Part shown: positions 1 through 4,624 of the stretch, piece by piece
How the letters are laid out: each line of letters opens with the position of its first letter
How positions within the stretch are numbered: position 1 is the stretch's first letter
Origin: a bacterium
GTDB taxonomy: Bacteria > Patescibacteriota > CPR2 > UBA1875 > JAJYID01
Assembly (NCBI GenBank): GCA_021791015.1
Contig: JAJYFH010000006.1
Location: forward strand, 1-16,724
Reading direction: 5' to 3'
Length of the DNA: 16,724 nt
Translations under genes and position numbers: made by a program
Notes under the pieces: generated by a model
Databases searched by the model: none
What the model was told of the DNA's origin: nothing
What the model saw: only the letters and a program-made list of their open reading frames with translations

Positions 1-111
1 CTGTTCTGAAAGATATATCCGCAATCTAAACATTTGTATCTCTTTTTTCCGTTTTTAAAACCATCTTTCTTTGTTTTTTCCGACCCACATTTGGGGCATT
101 TTTTTTATCAT
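1..111 (-). pseudogene. Transposase N-terminus (zinc ribbon, IS1/IS1595-like), partial, frame broken at A8
   Basis: The minus strand encodes a zinc ribbon beginning KKCPKCGSEKTKKDGF and continuing RYKCLDCGYIFQ up to the window edge. CPxCG followed by YKCxxCG is the usual N-terminal zinc-binding module of IS1-, IS1595- and related transposases. The only nearby ATG (109-111) reads M-I-K-K and then leaves the zinc-ribbon frame, because a run of eight A (plus T8 at 99-106) is one base too long. With seven A the reading would be M-I-K-K-C-P-K-C. In the zinc-ribbon frame itself a TAA lies two codons upstream of the first Cys codon pair, so no start is available. This is either a frameshifted gene, slippage-dependent expression, or a homopolymer sequencing error. 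The catalytic part lies outside the window, so the family is not certain. Confidence 0.6.
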
Positions 112-157
112 TTTTATCTTTCAAGTTAAAAATATGCATATTTTAGGCTTTACATTA

Positions 158-184
158 ACAAAAAGTGGCTGTTTTAGCCACCAA
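158..184 (-). terminator. Rho-independent terminator after the deacetylase
   Basis: On the minus strand a GTGGCT/AGCCAC stem (165-170 with 176-181) closes a 5-nt loop and is followed by TTTTTG. It lies about 80 nt downstream of the deacetylase stop codon. It could instead belong to the end of the transposable element on the left. Confidence 0.6.
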
Positions 185-260
185 AAAATGTTCATTAGGC
201 CAATTGAATCAACCACCTAAGTGCTTGGTTGAAAATCTCGCATAATCATAAAAAAGACAT

Positions 261-761
261 TCACCTGGTTTTTGGGTCAGCAATTCTACTGAGCAATGAC
301 TTTAAGCTGGTTCGTTTCATTACTCTGATTCTCATGAGTTCAAATGGCTTAGCGCTTTTCTGAGTATCACCGTATTCGGTGGTAACAGCCAGCAAGTATC
401 CTTGTTTTTTAAGATTATTTTCAACTGTAGTATTAAATGAACCGGATGGATAAGCGAGGAAAAGGCAGGGTTTTCCTAAGATCTGCTCCAAAGTTTTTTT
501 CGAATCTGCAGTTTCCTTTGCTGTCAGTCCAGCATTAATCTTTCCTAATGATACATGATGAACGGTGTGTGATTGGATTTCCATGCCGCTTTCTGACAAT
601 GCCCTAATTTGGGAGTCTGCCATATATCCAGGTTCGCCCAAAGCACCCGTAATAATAAAGAACGTTGCTCTCATTTGATATTTCTGAAGAATAGGAAAAG
701 CGTTCGTGTAATTGTCACCGTAACCGTCATCGAAAATAAGAGCTACGCTTTTGGCTGGCAA
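261..761 (-). CDS. Polysaccharide deacetylase (NodB domain), N-terminally truncated, possible pseudogene
   Basis: The 166-residue product is almost exactly a NodB carbohydrate-esterase-4 domain, which removes N-acetyl groups from cell-wall or exopolysaccharide sugars using a metal. Visible motifs are FDDGY (residues 10-14, catalytic and metal Asp), SHTVHH (64-69, metal-binding His65 and His69) and YPSGSFN (104-110). The C-terminus, with the usual RIRV segment, looks complete. The N-terminus is not: the only start is TTG, with no ribosome-binding site. The same frame stays protein-like upstream of it (ILNNPLPAKSVALIFDDG resembles the native run-in of this family) until a TAA about eight codons back. 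No signal peptide or membrane anchor is present. I infer that an exported enzyme lost its N-terminus, perhaps through the neighbouring insertion sequence. The domain call is firm; whether it is functional is doubtful. Confidence 0.75.
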   Translation of the reverse strand: MPAKSVALIFDDGYGDNYTNAFPILQKYQMRATFFIITGALGEPGYMADSQIRALSESGMEIQSHTVHHVSLGKINAGLTAKETADSKKTLEQILGKPCLFLAYPSGSFNTTVENNLKKQGYLLAVTTEYGDTQKSAKPFELMRIRVMKRTSLKSLLSRIADPKTR

Positions 762-820
762 GGGATTGTTTAGTATAATGCTTTATAGATTTTTTCTTTC
801 TGTTACTTTTGGGTAATTTT

Positions 821-842
821 AACCAGCTTCTCTGGTTTTTTT
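821..842 (+). terminator. Terminator-like hairpin, plus strand
   Basis: AACCAG (821-826) and CTGGTT (832-837) form a 6-bp stem with a 5-nt loop followed by T6 on the plus strand. No plus-strand gene ends upstream, so its target is unclear. It lies between the LCP gene and the truncated deacetylase. Confidence 0.35.
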
Positions 843-911
843 GCAACTGTCTTCCTGTCTCTATCCTTTCAATTTATTTGTCGAGTGAACAAAAAAAACG
901 GCATCCAACTG

Positions 912-2123
912 TTATTGTTGTGTGCTCTTCTCTTTAGAACTGCCAAGCGCTATAATCGCGCTCTTTACAAAATCAGCAGGAGCTTCGGGAGCGCTTACAA
1001 GCATATTCTGAACAAAGTATCTGGCCATATCTCTGTATTTGGAGTTTTTGTAACCACCTCCTCCAACTATACAATCATCCTGTGTACCGTATTTGACAAT
1101 ATATGATCCTTCATAGTTACTGGTCGCGCAAAGAAAACCATTGTCTGACTCCCAACTTGCTCTTACGTAATCTCGCTGGGGATCAATTTCTTTGAGTGTT
1201 TTTGCAAAGCTGACCATTTCATTGACACTCATGTCGGTATGAACATTATCTCCCAGGATATCCAAGTAATGGGTAACGTCGGCAACATTGCCAACCAGCC
1301 CCATAGATTTCACCTTATTCATAATGGCCTGGATTACTAGTGCTTGGCGCTTTGAACGGGCAAAGTCAGATCCCTCGTTATTATCCATGCTGTGGCGGCT
1401 GCGAGAATATATAAGGGCGGTATCGCCGTTCATGTGCTGCATACCAGCATCAAAATGAGGTGCAGGTCTGATGTACCCGCTATAATCCCAGGTTGGAAAT
1501 TCATAATCAGTAAATGAGTCAGGTGCATTGACGTCTATTCCGCCGATGGTATTGATAAAATTCACTTCGCCTTGCATGTTGACTTTAACTCGATAATCGA
1601 TAGGGATGTTGTATTCTTTTGAGATAAGGTCTGAGACAAACTGCATGGCATAATTTTGATCACCATGCTTTCTGTTCAATGCATATGCATAAACCTCGCC
1701 GATTTTGTCATTTTCGTATCCGTCATAAAAGTAAAGGTCGCGAGGAATGTTGAGAGTTACTAGTTTCTTTTCCTTCCAGTAATACGAAGTTAAGATAATG
1801 GAGTCAGTTCTTAGCCCGTCTTTGGTCATACCATAAACAAGAATATTGGTTCGACCCCTGTCTTGTCCTTTTAACGGTGTTGATTGCCCGTCCAAAAGAC
1901 CAATTAAGTTATTGTTACCGGCGAAGGCTTTTTCCATAGCGGTGTAAGCTTTATATCCGAGATAACTACCAACGGCCAACACAATGAATATGAGCCCTAG
2001 AATGATTCTTCTTTTGAGCTTTTTCTTGCCTCGTTTCTTTCGAAAAAGTTTCTTCTTACCCTTGAAATTAACGGATTGAATACTTTCTTCTGATTTTATT
2101 TTAGTTCTTCTAAATAGCTTCAT
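912..2123 (-). CDS. LytR-CpsA-Psr (LCP) family envelope protein
   Basis: LCP enzymes transfer undecaprenyl-phosphate-linked glycopolymers onto peptidoglycan or other surface acceptors outside the membrane. This 403-residue protein starts with a very basic cytoplasmic stretch (residues 1-39, many K/R), one membrane helix (about 40-57), then an LCP domain from about 90 to 275. The typical features are visible: the RTNILVYG strand, RTDS (105-108), the NIPRD motif (125-129), and the SRSRH plus FARSKRQ block (240-260) with the arginines that bind the lipid pyrophosphate. The remaining 130 residues are less conserved. The gene starts at an ATG without a clear Shine-Dalgarno site. It is next to a deacetylase fragment, so this edge of the window is envelope-related. 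Family assignment is confident; the glycopolymer it handles cannot be told from sequence. Confidence 0.9.
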   Translation of the reverse strand: MKLFRRTKIKSEESIQSVNFKGKKKLFRKKRGKKKLKRRIILGLIFIVLAVGSYLGYKAYTAMEKAFAGNNNLIGLLDGQSTPLKGQDRGRTNILVYGMTKDGLRTDSIILTSYYWKEKKLVTLNIPRDLYFYDGYENDKIGEVYAYALNRKHGDQNYAMQFVSDLISKEYNIPIDYRVKVNMQGEVNFINTIGGIDVNAPDSFTDYEFPTWDYSGYIRPAPHFDAGMQHMNGDTALIYSRSRHSMDNNEGSDFARSKRQALVIQAIMNKVKSMGLVGNVADVTHYLDILGDNVHTDMSVNEMVSFAKTLKEIDPQRDYVRASWESDNGFLCATSNYEGSYIVKYGTQDDCIVGGGGYKNSKYRDMARYFVQNMLVSAPEAPADFVKSAIIALGSSKEKSTQQ

Positions 2124-2215
2124 AAGTACTGAAGCATATTCTCATTAATCTGCTAGGTAGTCAACCTATTTTATGCTGAAAGTTCAAATCCCCTATGCTG
2201 TCTAATTTTTTGGCA

Positions 2216-2240
2216 TAAAAAAATGCCTCATTTAAGGCAT
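2216..2240 (-). terminator. Terminator downstream of tRNA-Glu
   Basis: On the minus strand ATGCCT pairs with AGGCAT (2223-2228 with 2235-2240) around a 6-nt loop, followed by a run of T. It begins about 18 nt beyond the tRNA 3' end, so it fits as the tRNA terminator. Confidence 0.75.
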
Positions 2241-2257
2241 AATGTCAATCAAATTGT

Positions 2258-2332
2258 TGGTAGCCCGTAGGGGAATCGAACCCCTGTTACCAGGATGAAA
2301 ACCTGGCGTCCTAACCACTAGACGAACGGGCC
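2258..2332 (-). tRNA. tRNA-Glu (anticodon UUC)
   Basis: The minus strand folds as a standard cloverleaf. The acceptor stem is GGCCCGT with ACGGGCT, the anticodon stem CCAGG/CCTGG has loop TTTTCAT (anticodon TTC), and the T arm is AGGGG-TTCGATT-CCCCT. The discriminator A is followed directly by CCA in the DNA (2258-2260), so the 3' CCA appears to be encoded. Without CCA the gene spans 2261-2332. Confidence 0.96.
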
Positions 2333-2422
2333 GGGAATAATTTGAAATTTACAATTCGAAATTTGTAATGAAATACCACGAAATTATAGCAAAAATAATA
2401 GCAGAATTCAAGGAAAATATGC

Positions 2423-2451
2423 TTGATTTAAGCTGTAATTTATGGTATATT
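2423..2451 (+). promoter_or_regulatory. Sigma-70-type promoter of rnpB
   Basis: TTGATT (2423-2428), a 17-nt spacer and TATATT (2446-2451), with TGG before the -10 hexamer as an extended -10. The predicted start, seven bases on, falls at 2458, the first base of the P1 helix of RNase P RNA. Confidence 0.8.
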
Positions 2452-2514
2452 CTCATAGCTTGAGTGAGTCGGATGATCGCCCCGCACCTTTTAGCCTTTA
2501 GTCGTGAATCCGTG

Positions 2515-2523
2515 TGATACAAT
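2515..2523 (+). promoter_or_regulatory. Extended -10 promoter inside the P3 loop, driving a leaderless ORF
   Basis: TGA-TACAAT (2515-2523) lies seven bases before the ATG at 2531, so a transcript started here would begin at or next to the start codon. There is no convincing -35 hexamer and no Shine-Dalgarno site. Three other genes in this window show the same layout. Confidence 0.55.
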
Positions 2524-2530
2524 ATAACTT

Positions 2531-2776
2531 ATGTATTATGTTTATGTCATCCAAAGTGCACAAGATAAATCCTTATACATAGGATTCACAACAGATTTGA
2601 AGAGAAGGTTCCAGGCGCATAATAAAGGTGAATCTAAATTCACTAGGTCAAAATGTCCATGGGACTTAATCTATTACGAAGCATTCAAAGACAAAACATT
2701 AGCTCAACAGAGAGAGAAAAGCTTGAAATATTACGGCAAAGCATGGGGACAGCTCAAAAGAAGAGTAGGTCTTTGA
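2531..2776 (+). CDS. GIY-YIG nuclease domain protein encoded within rnpB
   Basis: The 81-residue protein is a complete minimal GIY-YIG domain. Residues YVYVI (3-7) take the place of the GIY strand, LYIG (15-18) is the YIG strand, R25/R26 give the conserved arginine after TDLK, H30-N31 follow, and E62 in QQREK is the expected metal-binding glutamate. GIY-YIG enzymes cut nucleic acids and include group I intron homing endonucleases, UvrC and SLX1. Small single-domain versions like this are common in Patescibacteria, and their roles are mostly unknown. The ORF sits on the same strand as rnpB, wholly inside the P3 loop, with its stop codon touching the returning stem. It has its own extended -10 element and no ribosome-binding site. 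I infer a mobile or selfish nuclease gene parked in an RNase P RNA loop. It might instead cleave the transcript or have been co-opted. Confidence 0.9.
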   Translation: MYYVYVIQSAQDKSLYIGFTTDLKRRFQAHNKGESKFTRSKCPWDLIYYEAFKDKTLAQQREKSLKYYGKAWGQLKRRVGL

Positions 2777-2879
2777 AGGCTAAAAGGTGCGGGGAGGAAA
2801 GTCCGGGCACCATAGAGCATGGTAGTCACGAAATGTGACCGGTCGAAAGGCCCGAGCCAGTGCCACAGAAACAATACCG

Positions 2880-3001
2880 CCCCGCACATAAAAGATACTG
2901 ACTACGTCAATTAATAAAAACAAAGAGATGTAGGAAGCAGAAAAAATTAAGCTGTAATGCATAGTAATGTTCAATGAAATTGGTATCTTTTATGTGCGGG
3001 G
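2880..3001 (+). other. RNase P RNA P12 helix, perfect 19-bp stem with 84-nt loop
   Basis: CCCCGCACATAAAAGATAC (2880-2898) pairs without a mismatch with 2983-3001, at the P12 position between ACCGCC and GGUAAGGGUG. The A-rich loop (2899-2982) has no convincing ORF. The outer eight bases, CCCCGCAC, are identical to those opening P3. Confidence 0.85.
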
Positions 3002-3245
3002 TAAGGGTGAAAAGAGTGGGGTAAGAGCCCACAGCATTTGCTGGCGACAGCAAATGGAGGTAAACCTTACCTGGTGCAAGTCCGGTGGGCCAAAGTTTTC
3101 CTAAAATGTGTCTTAACTTTGTGAAAGCAAGGTATGGCTCTTGATTAGAAAGGTGTTGCTCGCAATGAAAACTACGGTCCGGACGCATAGATAGATGGTC
3201 ATCAATAACAGAACCCGGCTTATAGACTCACTTGAGCAATAAAAG

Positions 3246-3270
3246 ATCCCAGTATGTTGGGATTTTTTAT
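3246..3270 (+). terminator. Rho-independent terminator of rnpB
   Basis: ATCCCA (3246-3251) pairs with TGGGAT (3258-3263) and is followed by T-rich sequence, starting 9 nt after the P1 helix closes. Confidence 0.9.
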
Positions 3271-3276
3271 TTAAGG

Positions 3277-3285
3277 TGATAGAAT
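3277..3285 (+). promoter_or_regulatory. Extended -10 promoter of the PEP-utilizing domain gene
   Basis: TGA-TAGAAT (3277-3285) lies six bases before the ATG at 3292, implying a leaderless or nearly leaderless transcript. An AGGTGA stretch at 3274-3279 could also act as a Shine-Dalgarno site for a longer transcript. Confidence 0.5.
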
Positions 3286-3291
3286 CTTTTT

Positions 3292-4323
3292 ATGAATAGA
3301 ATACTCGATGAAATGAAAAATAAAACTTTCTCGCGAGAAGTAACCTACCATACCCTTCCGGTTCTCGTTTTTGAGAAAGAACTCCTCTACTTTAAGGACA
3401 ATCCTTATTTACCCAACCATCAAGCTCCGATATCTATCTGTATTATGACTGACCATTTCGAAGCATGGATTGAGTCAGCGAAAAAGCCGATCATAAATAA
3501 TGACAAAGAAATCAAAAAACTTCTTAAAGAGAGTAAGGCGTACATTAAAGATAACAGAAAAGGATTGGAAACGACCACCTCAAATATCACGGCTAAAAAC
3601 ATCTTGGAAAAAATCAACGACCTAAACCAAATAAATGGAGATCTTTATAAACTTTATGCATTTTTTATAAACGAATCTTTTGAAACAGAAGATGAGGAAC
3701 TCCTGGAAGAGCTTCCCCAAACTAGGCTGGAAATGTCAAAATTTGCTCAAATTATCTGGGACGGTCTAGAAAAGTGCCTTGAGATTATCAGTAAAAAATC
3801 TGGAGTGAAACGATCTAGCATTGATCGCATGACAACGAATGAACTTAGATCTCTTGTAAAAACAAGAATTTATGAAGACTGCTCGGAAAGACAAATATCT
3901 ATAATCACAAAAGATAACCAAGCTCACATCCTTTTTGGCGGCGAGGTTACTGAACTTGCGGCGATCTTAAAACAAAGTAGACTTAAAGGTCAAATGCGGG
4001 GCAGCATAGCTTCCAGCGGAAAGGCCAATGGCAGAGTTTTGAAAGTCACTGCAGAACAATACAAAAAATTACATGAAATTTTAGACGGAAAAAAGGATTA
4101 TATTTTGGTTACCCCAATGACAAGACCGGAAATTACACCATTCATAAAAAATGCGAAAGGCATAATAACCGATGAAGGTGGTATTACTTGTCACGCCGCA
4201 ATCATAGCCCGGGAATTCAAAATCCCATGCATTGTCGGCACAAAAAATGCAACAAAACTACTTCAAGATAACGATCTTGTGGAGCTGGACGCAGTAAAAA
4301 ATAAAATTACCAAACTTAGATAG
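3292..4323 (+). CDS. PEP-utilizing enzyme mobile (phosphohistidine) domain protein, stand-alone
   Basis: The C-terminal part (about residues 238-343) is the swivelling phosphohistidine domain of PEP synthase, pyruvate phosphate dikinase and PTS enzyme I. It contains GKANGRVLKV (243-252), TPMTRPE (274-280) and DEGGITCHAAIIARE (294-308), in which His301 is the residue that carries phosphate in these enzymes. Residues 1-230 are mostly charged helical sequence. I see neither the ATP-grasp domain nor the PEP/pyruvate-binding TIM barrel in them, so this cannot be a whole PEP synthase. Such single-domain proteins with a helical N-terminus recur in Patescibacteria; their partner is unknown. It follows the rnpB terminator by about 20 nt and ends 1 nt from the convergent small gene. 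The domain call is firm; catalytic function is open. Confidence 0.85.
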   Translation: MNRILDEMKNKTFSREVTYHTLPVLVFEKELLYFKDNPYLPNHQAPISICIMTDHFEAWIESAKKPIINNDKEIKKLLKESKAYIKDNRKGLETTTSNITAKNILEKINDLNQINGDLYKLYAFFINESFETEDEELLEELPQTRLEMSKFAQIIWDGLEKCLEIISKKSGVKRSSIDRMTTNELRSLVKTRIYEDCSERQISIITKDNQAHILFGGEVTELAAILKQSRLKGQMRGSIASSGKANGRVLKVTAEQYKKLHEILDGKKDYILVTPMTRPEITPFIKNAKGIITDEGGITCHAAIIAREFKIPCIVGTKNATKLLQDNDLVELDAVKNKITKLR

Positions 4324-4324
4324 T

Positions 4325-4513
4325 TTATGCCATCGGTGCATCAAGTGCATCGTAGTCATCTTTAGAAACAAATCGCGTCAGATTTGTGCCATCATCATCG
4401 ACGGCACGCACTGCATACCTCTTCTGGCCGCTTTTACCCGTGTATACGGTCTTTTTTAGTTGGTCCTCGGGTATTTCTACCTTTTCTCTCTTTTTCACAT
4501 TATAGAACTGCAT
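4325..4513 (-). CDS. Small conserved-looking protein of unknown function (62 aa)
   Basis: I do not recognise a named family. The 62-residue product begins MQFYNVKKREKVEIPEDQL, is rich in charged residues, has no cysteines and no membrane segment, and looks like a compact beta-containing domain (KTVYTGKSGQKRYAVRAVDDDG). A strong Shine-Dalgarno sequence, GGGGAG (plus-strand 4520-4525), lies 6 nt before the ATG, which supports real translation. It ends 1 nt from the stop codon of the convergent PEP-domain gene. Its 5' leader carries a 7-bp hairpin at 4535-4554. It lies downstream of the histidine kinase gene but is separated from it by a terminator, so it is probably transcribed alone. Confidence 0.7.
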   Translation of the reverse strand: MQFYNVKKREKVEIPEDQLKKTVYTGKSGQKRYAVRAVDDDGTNLTRFVSKDDYDALDAPMA

Positions 4514-4534
4514 AATAGTCTCCCCTTTGTTTAT

Positions 4535-4554
4535 TCTGCCCTTATTTGGGCAGA
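4535..4554. promoter_or_regulatory. Hairpin in the leader of the small gene, function unclear
   Basis: TCTGCCC (4535-4541) and GGGCAGA (4548-4554) form a perfect 7-bp stem with a 6-nt loop, just upstream of the small gene's Shine-Dalgarno site. Neither side has a good U-tract, though the plus-strand side is T-rich. It could shape the leader RNA, or stop plus-strand transcription coming through the PEP-domain gene. Confidence 0.4.
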
Positions 4555-4580
4555 TTATTTATATTTAAGCGCATCATAAA

Positions 4581-4602
4581 CAAAAAATAGCCCTCGTGCT
4601 AT
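4581..4602 (-). terminator. Terminator of the histidine kinase gene
   Basis: On the minus strand ATAGC pairs with GCTAT (4598-4602 with 4587-4591) around a 6-nt loop, followed by TTTTTTG. It begins about 22 nt after the kinase stop codon. Confidence 0.7.
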
Positions 4603-4624
4603 GTTAATTCCTACAAATCACGGG

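Larger units (their letters stand above)
2480..2794 (+). other. RNase P RNA P3 helix clamping a 277-nt inserted loop
   Basis: CCCCGCACCTTTTAGCCTT (2480-2498) is the exact reverse complement of 2776-2794, giving 19 uninterrupted base pairs where P3 belongs, between P2 and the GAGGAAAGUCC core. The loop (2499-2775) holds 32 nt of promoter-like leader and then the nuclease ORF. The last base of its TGA stop (2776) is the first base of the 3' arm of the stem, so the insert is trimmed to the ORF. Confidence 0.9.
2458..3237 (+). ncRNA. rnpB: RNase P RNA with an ORF-containing insertion in the P3 loop and an expanded P12
   Basis: This is the catalytic RNA that removes 5' leaders from pre-tRNAs. The conserved bacterial core is present: GAGGAAAGUCCGGGC (2795-2809), ACAGAAACAAUACCGCC (2865-2881), GGUAAGGGUGAAA (around 3000-3012) and ACAGAACCCGGCUUAU (3208-3223). 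The ends pair as P1 (2458-2470 with 3225-3237, 13 bp including two G-U pairs). P2 is 2472-2478 with 3197-3203. Common bacterial forms are roughly 350-400 nt; this one is about 780 nt. The excess sits in two places: the P3 loop (277 nt, carrying a GIY-YIG nuclease ORF) and the P12 loop (84 nt). Each is closed by a perfect 19-bp stem. The core is otherwise intact, so I infer a functional ribozyme, either with large loops or cut and held together by the stems. Confidence 0.95.

Noticed and set aside
885..1106. Plus-strand open frame at 885-1106
   Set aside because: It overlaps the 3' end of the LCP gene on the other strand and has no family resemblance.
2480..2794. Group I or group II intron in rnpB
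   Set aside because: Outside the ORF only 32 nt of the loop remain, with no room for an intron catalytic core. The flanking strands pair as a simple P3 stem.
2653..3188. Open frames 2653-2838, 2780-2974 and 2907-3188 over the RNase P RNA
   Set aside because: They overlie conserved RNase P RNA blocks and stems, have no ribosome-binding sites and resemble no protein family.
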